From Ferruginibacter sp. (GTDB lineage: Bacteria; Bacteroidota; Bacteroidia; Chitinophagales; Chitinophagaceae), in contig JAURKN010000208.1 in the NCBI GenBank assembly GCA_030831725.1, positions 1 through 22,391 on the forward strand: a DNA stretch of 22,391 nucleotides, given 5' to 3'. Shown here one piece after another: positions 1 through 7,968 of the stretch (its first letter is position 1; every line of letters begins with the position of its first letter). The notes beneath the pieces were generated by a model. The model was not told the DNA's origin. It made no database searches and saw nothing but the letters and a program-made list of their open reading frames with translations. Made by a program: the position numbers and the translations under genes.

Positions 1-1919
1 ACCACATCGATGCCGATCAGTTGCTTTGCCAGATCAGGACTCATCATCGCGTAGTTGTCCCAAGTCACTTTAGAAATCGGATCAGGCAATTCCTGCAACC
101 AAGGGTTGTTGGCCTGGCTTCCGTTTCCAACAGAAACTTTTTCATACAGCACTACTTCGATGGCGGCAGATTTCGCAGATGCTGCTTTCGAAGCGGCGGC
201 AGCGAGAGCGCTGGCGTTGTATGTTCCCGCTGCTGTTACCGGAGCAACTTCAGCAAGACCATCTTGCAGCGCTTTGTTATATAAATCGTTGCTGCCCAAT
301 TTGGCAACCCAGTAATTTTTAAGATAAGTCTCGTAATCATTACCATCTGCAACCACAACAGTCGATTTACTCAAGCTGTCTGTTGCATTAGTAACTGATG
401 CAGCTTTCGCACCACCACTCCATTTCATCAGCGAAGTTTGATAATCTCTTGTTTTGAACAAAGGATTGATGACTGGCTGAATAAAACTATAGTGTCCTGT
501 TACAGGCTCGGCATCTCCCCAGCTTTCCAACCAATGGTGAGATGGTATGATGAATTTGCAATTTTCTGTGGTTTCATCCATTGTGCCGTTCATAGAAACA
601 CTGAATGGCAAACGGGAAATGGCTTCTGCCAATTTTTTACCAGAAGGATGTGTGTAAACAGGATTACAACCGTAAACAATCAATCCACTTACTGCACCTG
701 ATTGGATTTCAGATACCAGTTTGTTCATTTCGGCATCTGATCCTTTGCGGGTGTTGTTGGTTGCAGCCCAATTGATGGTTGTTCCATTAGCACCAACAAT
801 CTCGTTGATGGCATTAACCACAAACTGAATGTTGATGTCGTTGCTGCCACATACTACTAAAGATGCTCCCTTGTTAGACATGAGCGCAGCAGCTGCTTTT
901 TCGATACCTGCTTTAACATTGGCGTCAGATATGGAAGGAGCAGATACCGCACCACCCAATTTCGACAATAAAGCCAATGCAATCGCACCGGTTTCTGAAG
1001 GCTTGTGTGTATATCTGTCATCCGCATTGCTTCCTGTCAGACTCATCATCGACTCAAAATGAAAGTGACGACTCATGCTAGAGTTCGCGCCTTTCATTCT
1101 GCGGTTTGTAGCATATTGCTGGCTGAATTCAACCGGACTGAGCCAGGTTCCAAGGAAATCCGCTCCGAGGCTGACAATGGTTTTTGCAGCATCGAAACGA
1201 TAAGATGGAATGGCACGTTTTCCATAGCAAGCCTCCTTGGCAGTCAACATACCACTATAACTAATGGCATCGTATTGCACATGACGACTTCCAGGATATT
1301 TTGCCAGGAAATTATTAATAATCTGAAGCGTAGAAGGAGAGTGAATGGTGGAAGTCAACAGAACCAGTGATTTTCCGCCGAGAGAACTCATACCATTGGC
1401 GATCATGCTGTCGAAAGCGTCAAACGAAGTGACCTCCTTGAAATCATTCCCGTTGCGTTGCAAAGGATGACGTAAACGTGTTGTATCATACAGATCGAGT
1501 ACCGACGCTTGTGCTTGTGCGTTAGTACCTCCCTTGGTAAGAGAAGATTGTTCGTTTCCTTCAATTTTGATCGGACGTCCATCGCGCTGTTTTACAACTA
1601 CGCTGATTGCATCTCCTCCATTCATGTAGGTAGAAGCATAATAATTCGCAACGCCTGGAGTTACATTGTCCGGCTTTTGCAAGTATGGAATTGATTTCTT
1701 AACCGGCATTTCACAACTGGCGGCAATCGCAGCTGCTGCTGTGCTGAATCCCAGGTATTTCAAAAAATCTCTTCTGGCTGTTTTTCCTGTGGCAAACCCT
1801 TCGTTGGCCAATTCACTTGCAGGAAGCAATTGCTCCTGAAATTCATTCTCGACGGTTTTCTGGAAAGACGGCGTTTCGTTAAGTTCTCCGAAACTCTGCC
1901 AGTGCTTATTATTGCTCAT
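1..1919 (-). CDS. actB: Alternative complex III subunit ActB, N-terminal part (cut by window edge)
   Basis: I translated this open frame from the ATG at 1919; 639 codons are present and the frame is still open at base 1, so the C-terminus (where the family carries iron-sulfur clusters) lies outside. Residues 1-68 are a long N-region plus a Tat-type signal: twin Arg at 49-50 (ARRDFLK) followed by an Ala-rich hydrophobic stretch and Cys69, which could be a lipidation site. The rest resembles the molybdopterin-oxidoreductase-like domain of ActB, a domain known in this family to lack the Mo cofactor. It lies 51 bases downstream of actA on the same strand, the usual actA-actB order. In known complexes ActB is periplasmic and relays electrons from menaquinol towards haem c. 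Family assignment rests on the Tat signal, the domain flavour and the neighbour. Confidence 0.88.
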   Translation of the reverse strand, partial: MSNNKHWQSFGELNETPSFQKTVENEFQEQLLPASELANEGFATGKTARRDFLKYLGFSTAAAAIAASCEMPVKKSIPYLQKPDNVTPGVANYYASTYMNGGDAISVVVKQRDGRPIKIEGNEQSSLTKGGTNAQAQASVLDLYDTTRLRHPLQRNGNDFKEVTSFDAFDSMIANGMSSLGGKSLVLLTSTIHSPSTLQIINNFLAKYPGSRHVQYDAISYSGMLTAKEACYGKRAIPSYRFDAAKTIVSLGADFLGTWLSPVEFSQQYATNRRMKGANSSMSRHFHFESMMSLTGSNADDRYTHKPSETGAIALALLSKLGGAVSAPSISDANVKAGIEKAAAALMSNKGASLVVCGSNDINIQFVVNAINEIVGANGTTINWAATNNTRKGSDAEMNKLVSEIQSGAVSGLIVYGCNPVYTHPSGKKLAEAISRLPFSVSMNGTMDETTENCKFIIPSHHWLESWGDAEPVTGHYSFIQPVINPLFKTRDYQTSLMKWSGGAKAASVTNATDSLSKSTVVVADGNDYETYLKNYWVAKLGSNDLYNKALQDGLAEVAPVTAAGTYNASALAAAASKAASAKSAAIEVVLYEKVSVGNGSQANNPWLQELPDPISKVTWDNYAMMSPDLAKQLIGIDV

Positions 1920-1970
1920 AGTTAAATAATTCAGTTTTGGATTATGGGTCCGATCAAGAAAATAAAATTA

Positions 1971-3254
1971 TCAATAGTGACATTTCTGACACTCTGTTCC
2001 ACCAATGCTTTCAACAGTCACGCTGTCCATTTTGTGATCTTTCAGGTCTTTATGGAACTTTTCGTAAATGCTGTAAAATTTGTTTCCTTCTCCGGTTTCT
2101 TTGTTGTGGAAGTCAACCTTGCTCTCTCTGTGACAGTTGATACACCATCCCATGCTCAAGTCTGAGAACTGAGCAACCTCAGGCATTTCCTGGATGTTAC
2201 CATGACAAGTCTGACACTGTTGTTTACCAACTTTTACGTGCTGACTGTGGTTGAAATACACGTGATCAGGCAGATTGTGGATGCGTACCCAAGGAATTGC
2301 GCTTGCACCATCGGGAGTTCCGTCGTTGTTGTTGTCTGGATTGTATTGCTTTGTGTCAGGATTCCATCCGGCATACTTGTAGAGCTTCTGGATTTCTGCA
2401 GTACCATCAATGGTTTTTCCTTCTTCTGTTACAATAGGATCTCCTTTGTATTCTTTAATACCCATGTGACAGTTCATACAAACATTCACAGAGGGAATGC
2501 CCGCATGTTTGCTATCTTGAGCGCTTCCGTGACAATACAAACAGCTGATTTGATTGGCTCCGGCGTGCACTTTGTGTGAATAATATATGGGTTGTTGAGG
2601 CTGATAGTCTTTTGATCTTCCCAGGTTGATGGCACTGTTTACCACATTGTATCCTCCAACAATAAAGAGAACCAAGACCACCGCCATGATATAGGTTTTG
2701 TTGCGGTAGAATGGTACGGGCTCTCCGCGGTGAATACCTTCTTTTTCATCAGAAAGCTTGCGTAAGTTGCTGTTCACTTGTAATAAAATGAAACCAACCA
2801 AAGCCAAAATCATGGTTAGAATGCCATAAAACATGGTGTTGTCATCTCCTCCACCTTGAGCTGCCTGGCCTGGGGCCGCTGCGGTTGCTGCGGGTGGTGT
2901 GTAATCATCCACATATTTCATGATGGCGTCAATCTCCTCTTTCTTCAAATTCGCGAAAGCGGTCATTACCGTCGGCTTCCATTTTTCAAAAAGCGATTTC
3001 GCATAAGCGTCTGATGCGATCATTTGGGCCGGATTGGCAACCCACTTGTAAATCCACTCCGCATCGGGTACACGTGTGCTCCAACCTTTCAGGGCAGGAC
3101 CGGTGTAATCCGCATCGGGTTTGTGGCAGTTTGCACAATTTGCCTTGAACAATGCTTCTCCGTCCGCTGCAAATGCGGTTTGCTGAAAAGAAAACAAGAA
3201 GGCAAGAATTAGTCCGAACAAGGACTTGTAGATGATATGGCTGAAGCGACTCAT
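1971..3254 (-). CDS. actA: Alternative complex III multihaem cytochrome c subunit ActA
   Basis: This 427-residue protein opens with a signal or anchor helix (about 8-30) and carries six CXXCH haem c sites, at 40-44, 238-242, 259-263, 347-351, 371-375 and 422-426; the last one sits one residue from the C-terminus. The first site lies in a separate monohaem cytochrome c domain (about 31-120), followed by an Ala/Gly-rich linker, two transmembrane helices (about 141-160 and 187-207), then the pentahaem domain. Family knowledge: ActA receives electrons in the quinol:cytochrome c (or quinol:oxidase) oxidoreductase that replaces bc1 in many Bacteroidota. It is the first gene of the operon here, with a promoter-like element upstream and actB downstream. 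Joining the monohaem domain to the pentahaem subunit is the one feature worth noting. Confidence 0.93.
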   Translation of the reverse strand: MSRFSHIIYKSLFGLILAFLFSFQQTAFAADGEALFKANCANCHKPDADYTGPALKGWSTRVPDAEWIYKWVANPAQMIASDAYAKSLFEKWKPTVMTAFANLKKEEIDAIMKYVDDYTPPAATAAAPGQAAQGGGDDNTMFYGILTMILALVGFILLQVNSNLRKLSDEKEGIHRGEPVPFYRNKTYIMAVVLVLFIVGGYNVVNSAINLGRSKDYQPQQPIYYSHKVHAGANQISCLYCHGSAQDSKHAGIPSVNVCMNCHMGIKEYKGDPIVTEEGKTIDGTAEIQKLYKYAGWNPDTKQYNPDNNNDGTPDGASAIPWVRIHNLPDHVYFNHSQHVKVGKQQCQTCHGNIQEMPEVAQFSDLSMGWCINCHRESKVDFHNKETGEGNKFYSIYEKFHKDLKDHKMDSVTVESIGGTECQKCHY

Positions 3255-3297
3255 ACGGTTATCGGGTCTAAATGTGGAAAAAATCCAATTTCGCGGA

Positions 3298-3305
3298 CAA
3301 AAGTA
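3298..3305 (-). promoter_or_regulatory. Putative -7 element of the actA promoter
   Basis: Read on the minus strand the bases are TACTTTTG, a full match to the Bacteroidota -7 consensus TAnnTTTG. A TTG that could serve as the -33 element lies at 3328-3330, a spacer of 22 bases. The element ends 43 bases before the actA start codon. The match was made by eye; no transcription start is known. Confidence 0.45.
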
Positions 3306-3471
3306 ATGCAGAGCGGTGAGATTATATCAACATTTGTTAAAAAATTTTTTGTCGATTTAATGTGTGTTTCAACGATTTGTGTCATTGTGTTTAGCCTTTT
3401 GTCATAATAATGTCAACAATTTGCTCAGAGAATGATTTCCTTTTTTCAATGCCATTTTTCCTCAACTTTGC
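3306..3471. other. AT-rich divergent intergenic region between actA and the DUF6787-purN gene
   Basis: These bases separate two divergent genes. They hold a possible -33 element for actA and, at 3463-3470, CAACTTTG, a seven-of-eight match to TAnnTTTG only one base before the ATG at 3472, a possible plus-strand promoter giving almost no leader. I see no gene, RNA or clear hairpin here. Confidence 0.4.
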
Positions 3472-4341
3472 ATGATGTTTACATTATTGAAAAAGCGGTG
3501 GAAGGTGAATTCGGTAAACCTGTTTCTCATTTTTTGCACTTTTGCTTTGGGCGGTTCAACTTGTGCCAGGGTTGGAAAGGCGATCATGGGCTTGTCAGGC
3601 TTGGAGGTCGGGTTTGTTTGGTGGTTGATTTATTTGTTTTTGATTTCTCTACTCTGGCCGATATGCGTTTTGTTGATCAGCATTCCGTTGGGCCAGTTTG
3701 TCTTTTTTAGAAATTACATTCAACGGATATTAAGGAAGTTTACAGGTAAAAAAGACTCGAAAATCCCCAAAATCGCGGTTTTTGCAAGTGGAAAAGGCTC
3801 AAATGCTGAAAATATCATCCATTTTTCACAAAAAACAGGACTTTTCACCGTTTCGGCCATTGTAACGGATCGGCCCAATGCAGGCGTAGTAGATATTGCA
3901 AAACAATTTGATATTCAATGTATTATCATTAATGAAGAAGATTTGACACAGGCTGAGGACTTGGTCTTAACCCTACAAAACCTGGACATTAGTTGGCTTG
4001 TGCTTGCCGGGTTCCTGAAAAAAATACCTTCTACACTTATTAACGGGTTTGCCGGAAAAATCATCAATATCCACCCGGCTCTATTGCCTGATTTTGGCGG
4101 AAAAGGCATGTATGGAAGACGAGTTCACGAAGCCGTAATCGCCTCCGGGAAAAAAGAAAGCGGAATAACCATTCATTGGGTGGATGAACATTACGACAAT
4201 GGCGATGTTATTTTCACAGCAACATGCGAAGTGTCACCGGATGAAAGTCCTGAAACATTGGAAAAAAAGATTCGAACACTTGAGTTCATGCACTATCCAA
4301 AAGTGATAGCGGAATGCATCAAAAAGCAAATGCTACGTTAA
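3472..4341 (+). CDS. purN: DUF6787 membrane domain fused to phosphoribosylglycinamide formyltransferase (PurN)
   Basis: A single open frame of 289 residues encodes two parts. Residues 1-95 match the small Bacteroidota membrane family DUF6787: basic N-terminus, hydrophobic stretches at about 15-30 and 47-72, the LLWPICVLLISIPLGQF signature and a basic end. Residues 99-289 are PurN, which transfers a formyl group from 10-formyl-THF to GAR in purine synthesis: the GKGSN phosphate loop at 107-111, the catalytic NIH at 199-201 and Asp242 in the HYDNGD segment, corresponding to E. coli N106, H108 and D144. PurN is normally about 190-200 residues and soluble. No in-frame ATG, GTG or TTG lies close before the PurN part, so separate translation looks unlikely. 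If real, this is a membrane-tethered PurN. The ATG at 3475 is an equally possible start. Confidence 0.88.
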   Translation: MMFTLLKKRWKVNSVNLFLIFCTFALGGSTCARVGKAIMGLSGLEVGFVWWLIYLFLISLLWPICVLLISIPLGQFVFFRNYIQRILRKFTGKKDSKIPKIAVFASGKGSNAENIIHFSQKTGLFTVSAIVTDRPNAGVVDIAKQFDIQCIIINEEDLTQAEDLVLTLQNLDISWLVLAGFLKKIPSTLINGFAGKIINIHPALLPDFGGKGMYGRRVHEAVIASGKKESGITIHWVDEHYDNGDVIFTATCEVSPDESPETLEKKIRTLEFMHYPKVIAECIKKQMLR

Positions 4342-4405
4342 ATAAGCTCGATTCCAAACTGTGGCTCACACCTTATCTTTAATATTGCTCCAAACCAACC
4401 ACGCT

Positions 4406-5497
4406 TTGAAAGCAATTTGGATCATTATTTTTTCTCTTGGTTTCCTTTCTGCAGAATCCCAGTCTCTGATCAAAGGAACCGTTTATGACATCACGAAAAT
4501 GAATCCGGTTGAAAATGTGAGGGTGGTGAGCACCTCCGGTATTTTTACCATTACCGACAGTTTGGGACACTACGAAATTTTAGCCGGTGAAAAAGATTCG
4601 CTCAGCTTTTTTTACATCAACAAACCCACTCAAAAATTCAGTTTGGCCAATATTGCCGATCCCGAGCACATGGATGTTTCTTTACACGTTACGGTGACTC
4701 AAAAATATAAGACCTTGAAAGAGGTGAAAGTGTTTGCCAAATCCTATCAGGAAGATTCCATAGAAAACAGGCGCATCTATGCAGACATTTTTCGTTTCAA
4801 CAATCCGGAGTTGACATCTGTATCTGGCGGAGGAATGTCGGGATTGGATGTGAATGAACTAATCAATCTTTTTCGTTTTCGAAGAAACAACAGATTGTTG
4901 GCCTTTCAAAATCGGCTGGAACAAGAGGAGAAGGAACGATACGTCGATTATCGTTTCAACAAAATTTGGGTGAGAAGGATGAGTGGCATCACACCTCCGA
5001 GACTCGACAGCTTTTTACTATGGTACAGACCCAGTTATGAATTTGCCGCTTCGTGCGATGAAATCAGACTGATACAATACATATTGAAAGCCAAAGATCA
5101 TTTCAATAAAATCTATCCCGCAACAAAAAACAAAACCATGAAGCTGAATCCATTGAACGCCGAAGAAACCCGCGTGATTGTGAACAAGGGAACAGAAATG
5201 CCTTTCACTGGTGAATACACCAACCATAAGACCGAGGGTACTTATGTTTGCAGAAGATGTGAAACTCCACTATATCATTCCAAAGACAAATTCGATTCAC
5301 ATTGTGGATGGCCTAGTTTCGATGATGAGATACCGGGTGCGGTTAAACGAGTTCCTGATTCCGACGGCAGAAGAACAGAAATCATTTGTGCATCCTGCGA
5401 TGGACATTTAGGTCATGTGTTCCTCGGAGAACACTTCACATCAAAAAACACAAGACACTGCGTGAACTCGATCTCTTTGAAATTCATTTCGAAATAA
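4406..5497 (+). CDS. msrB: Exported CarboxypepD_reg-like domain fused to peptide-methionine (R)-S-oxide reductase (MsrB)
   Basis: The frame is open from a GTG at 4361, but the TTG at 4406 gives a textbook signal peptide (MKAIWIIIFSLGFLSA), so I prefer that start; no ATG is available nearby. With it the protein has 363 residues. Residues 21-244 are a carboxypeptidase-regulatory-like beta domain (about 21-95) followed by the Arg/Glu-rich helical tail of a Bacteroidota exported family of unknown role. Residues 245-363 are a full MsrB: zinc Cys pairs at 282/285 and 328/331, the CGWPSF motif, and the catalytic Cys352 in RHCVNS. MsrB reduces methionine-R-sulfoxide in proteins. It usually is a free cytoplasmic enzyme of about this size; Met245 (ATG at 5138) could still act as an internal start. 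The signal peptide implies repair of oxidised proteins in the periplasm. Confidence 0.85.
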   Translation: MKAIWIIIFSLGFLSAESQSLIKGTVYDITKMNPVENVRVVSTSGIFTITDSLGHYEILAGEKDSLSFFYINKPTQKFSLANIADPEHMDVSLHVTVTQKYKTLKEVKVFAKSYQEDSIENRRIYADIFRFNNPELTSVSGGGMSGLDVNELINLFRFRRNNRLLAFQNRLEQEEKERYVDYRFNKIWVRRMSGITPPRLDSFLLWYRPSYEFAASCDEIRLIQYILKAKDHFNKIYPATKNKTMKLNPLNAEETRVIVNKGTEMPFTGEYTNHKTEGTYVCRRCETPLYHSKDKFDSHCGWPSFDDEIPGAVKRVPDSDGRRTEIICASCDGHLGHVFLGEHFTSKNTRHCVNSISLKFISK

Positions 5498-5609
5498 TTG
5501 TTATAGTATTAACCCTTTTTGGTGTAGATAACTAAACTACAATAAAACCATTTCTTACGGTAAGCTTGTCTGCAAAATATTTTGACGAAACTTTTTAAAT
5601 TGTAAAAAT

Positions 5610-6683
5610 TTACTTTTTAATGACTTCAAAAATAGCGTTTAATTTATTGTTTGATTTTACTTCATGCGCTGTCGCGGAAATAATTTTCTGCATGTTTTCT
5701 TTTCTTTCATTTGTCAATGGGTGAGAACTAATAATTTTTGGGATAGAAATTTTACTTTCTTTTTCTAATTGTTCAAATAGTTTTACCATCCCGTTTGGAT
5801 TAACATTGTTGTCCATTAAAATTTTTAACCCTTGTTCGTCTGCTTCCTGTTCAAAACTGCGTGAATACGAAAGTGAATGAAGTTGTTGTGCGTTTTCTGC
5901 TAATACAGCCATAACACCGTTAACATCACTAAAAAGCAAAGAAACTACCATATAACCTGCGAGATTTCTACAAAGCATTTTTGTTGAATGTCTGTGGTTA
6001 ATGTGGGATGCTTCGTGTCCAAGTAATGCAACGAGTTCTTCCGGGGTTTCCATATTTTCTAAAATGGCTGAAAACACAACAATTTGCCCATTAGGTAGAG
6101 CAAAAGCATTTACTTCTTTTGATTTTACAACAGTAAACCGCAGTTTTTTTTTGTTTTTCAAATTTAGTTCTGCGGCAAATTGTTCTAAGCATTTCGTTTT
6201 TGTTGTGTCTACGTCATTTTCATTTAGAAATGCCTCCATAAACACATTTCCAATTTCGTTGTCAAAACTTTCAGGTAAAAGTTCGGCTGATTTTTCGGCA
6301 ATGGGTGGCAAAACATAGAAATATGCAAGTACAATAGAACCAAGCAAACAAACCGCGATTGCCGTGATTTTTGAAAGACCAAGGTTTAATAAGCGTGTAT
6401 GAATATCAATCCGCTTATTTTGCTTCATTGCGGCAAAAAATTTTTCAGAAAAATCTTTGTCTTCAATTTTCAGTAATGCTCCCGAATAGTTTTTGTTTCT
6501 TATTTCAAGCAAAGAATTATACTGTTCAAATTGCAAGTCTTCCAATTGCCAAACAAGCGAAATCTTACCTTCAACTTGTAAACGTAATTCGTTCAACGTG
6601 TCATTAAATAGAACTGTCGTTGGTTGTGAGGCTGATGATTGTCCGTCAAAGTATACAGCCTCTATCTTATTGTTGATCATCAT
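5610..6683 (-). CDS. M48-family membrane-associated zinc metalloprotease
   Basis: This 357-residue protein has an N-terminal soluble region with no recognised domain (1-100), one transmembrane helix (about 105-126), and an M48 peptidase domain. The zinc-binding HEASH motif is at 223-227, the EQEAD segment holding the third ligand at 278-282, and the conserved HPLT follows at 321-324. A second hydrophobic stretch (about 242-262) lies between the motifs, as in HtpX/BepA-like enzymes. The start codon overlaps the stop of the DUF898 gene by four bases (ATGA), so the two are translationally coupled. The pair probably acts in envelope quality control, which is inference from the families. The DNA is AT-richer than most of the window. 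Confidence 0.9.
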   Translation of the reverse strand: MMINNKIEAVYFDGQSSASQPTTVLFNDTLNELRLQVEGKISLVWQLEDLQFEQYNSLLEIRNKNYSGALLKIEDKDFSEKFFAAMKQNKRIDIHTRLLNLGLSKITAIAVCLLGSIVLAYFYVLPPIAEKSAELLPESFDNEIGNVFMEAFLNENDVDTTKTKCLEQFAAELNLKNKKKLRFTVVKSKEVNAFALPNGQIVVFSAILENMETPEELVALLGHEASHINHRHSTKMLCRNLAGYMVVSLLFSDVNGVMAVLAENAQQLHSLSYSRSFEQEADEQGLKILMDNNVNPNGMVKLFEQLEKESKISIPKIISSHPLTNERKENMQKIISATAHEVKSNNKLNAIFEVIKK

Positions 6684-7651
6684 GCCAAATCAATTTCAAA
6701 AAAATCCATTGCGTCTTCGCCAAAAGCGTTTGTGTATTCTTCTTCGGTTTGATGAATTTCGTCAATGTTAATGTCGCCTTCCATTTTTACATGATCACAA
6801 ATAAAATTTTGTGTCCGCATATCTGCCCACGCTTTTCCAAAGCCAAGAGTGAAAACCGTAATTAGAAAATTGACAATTAAAAGCCTGAAAAATCCGCCAC
6901 CGGTGGCTGTAGAAGAACAATTGATTTTTTTATCGTCTTTGGTCATTCTCATGTTGTCAATGTAATAAGCGAAAATTTCGCTTTGCCACCAAAAAGAGTA
7001 AATACCAAGAGTGATTATTGTAAGAAAGTACCCTTTTAGGTTGAGTAAAAACCAGTCGGCACCATTTGCGTTATTTGAAAACTCAACATCTCCGTAACGA
7101 ATATTTTGGTGCGTATATCTGCGAATATTCATTTGTAACCAAGCACCATAAATACCAAATGTGATAATCGTAAAAAACACCCACTTGAAGAATTTTGTCA
7201 CAAGTTCGTTACGGTCGCCACGATAACCAAAACGTATTCCGCGATACGATGTTCTGCTCATTCTATAACGGAATGAGCCGTGAATTGCAAACGGAATAAT
7301 TGCAAAAATGGCAAGGTATAAAAAGAGAACTGCAAGTAATTGCGACTGAGTAACAATAAAAAGTAGCATATAAGAAATTATTACTGCAACGTAGAATAAA
7401 ATGATTTTGATAAATCCACGAAACATTTCATTTCCTGTTCCTGCAAAATGAAATCGTTCATTGTTCAATGCTGTTTGTCCGTAAACGTAACGAAGTCTTT
7501 TAGCTCTTGCCCATGGATAATAAAGTCCAAGTGTGATTAGTGTCAATAGCCAATTGACAATCATAATTGCAAAGTAGTCCGAACCTTTTCCAAAAAATTC
7601 AAGACGGTAGCTTTGTGCTTGATTTGTGTTTTGAGTCATTGATGTTTCCAT
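6680..7651 (-). CDS. DUF898 (YjgN-type) multi-pass membrane protein
   Basis: The 323-residue product resembles the DUF898/YjgN family, whose function is not established. It contains four degenerate copies of a TLGxYxxW element, at about 40-51, 164-174, 214-224 and 268-278, each after a hydrophobic helix and before a basic or aromatic segment; this internal repetition is the best support for the assignment. A further hydrophobic block lies at 80-122. The C-terminus (290-323) is acidic. Either the ATG at 7651 or the in-frame ATG at 7639 could be the start. The gene runs into the M48 protease with a 4-base overlap; coupling of a DUF898 protein to an M48 peptidase recurs in other bacteria as far as I recall. 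Confidence 0.85.
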   Translation of the reverse strand: METSMTQNTNQAQSYRLEFFGKGSDYFAIMIVNWLLTLITLGLYYPWARAKRLRYVYGQTALNNERFHFAGTGNEMFRGFIKIILFYVAVIISYMLLFIVTQSQLLAVLFLYLAIFAIIPFAIHGSFRYRMSRTSYRGIRFGYRGDRNELVTKFFKWVFFTIITFGIYGAWLQMNIRRYTHQNIRYGDVEFSNNANGADWFLLNLKGYFLTIITLGIYSFWWQSEIFAYYIDNMRMTKDDKKINCSSTATGGGFFRLLIVNFLITVFTLGFGKAWADMRTQNFICDHVKMEGDINIDEIHQTEEEYTNAFGEDAMDFFEIDLA

Positions 7652-7897
7652 GTTCTTTTTTTAAATATTTTGCCTCCACTTTCGGCTTTCGGCTACTCCG
7701 TGAACGGTGTCGTCAGTATACTTGGACTGTCTCAATCGTCAACTGATTTTTTTGTCTTATCTCTACCTAAGGCTGCGTTGGTTCTCTCGTTTTTCTTTAT
7801 CTCAGATGATGTAAATTAATATTTTTTTTAAATGCCTGAGCGTGGCTTCCTTTTTTCTACGTATGGTTCTGATTTTAGGTGGATTTTATTTCTTGGT
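7652..7897. other. Intergenic region upstream of the DUF898 gene
   Basis: About 250 bases lie between the rhodopsin terminator and the DUF898 start. The region is rich in T runs and includes a short direct repeat (TTTCGGCTTTCGGC near 7680-7693). I find no convincing ORF, no exact TAnnTTTG element on the minus strand and no RNA gene. It presumably carries the promoter of the DUF898-M48 unit. Confidence 0.4.
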
Positions 7898-7942
7898 GCA
7901 AAAAGACAAGGGGCGGAACGCTTTTCAGCATTCCACCCCTTG
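7898..7942 (-). terminator. Intrinsic terminator of the rhodopsin transcript
   Basis: On the minus strand a 16-base-pair stem runs from CAAGGGG at 7942-7936 to its complement CCCCTTG at 7913-7907, with a GAAA tetraloop at the top and a TCTTTTT tract directly after (7906-7900). Two stem positions are U-G wobbles in the minus-strand RNA but would be A-C mismatches in plus-strand RNA, so the hairpin is built for minus-strand transcription. It begins 26 bases after the rhodopsin stop codon. Confidence 0.9.
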
Positions 7943-7968
7943 ATATTTTTTTTAATTCTAAGCTCGAA

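Noticed and set aside
1005..1370. Plus-strand open frame opposite actB
   Set aside because: The minus strand encodes ActB continuously here; the plus-strand translation resembles no family and has no plausible start context.
4361..4405. GTG at 4361 as start of the exported MsrB fusion
   Set aside because: It would place 15 extra residues before an otherwise canonical signal peptide; TTG at 4406 fits better, although GTG cannot be ruled out.
5498..5609. Possible terminator between the convergent msrB and M48 genes
   Set aside because: The gap is AT-rich with T runs, but I could not fold a convincing stem on either strand.
7652..7897. Possible remnant gene or mobile-element end between DUF898 and rhodopsin
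   Set aside because: No readable frame, terminal inverted repeats or target duplication could be supported; only a short TTTCGGC direct repeat is visible.
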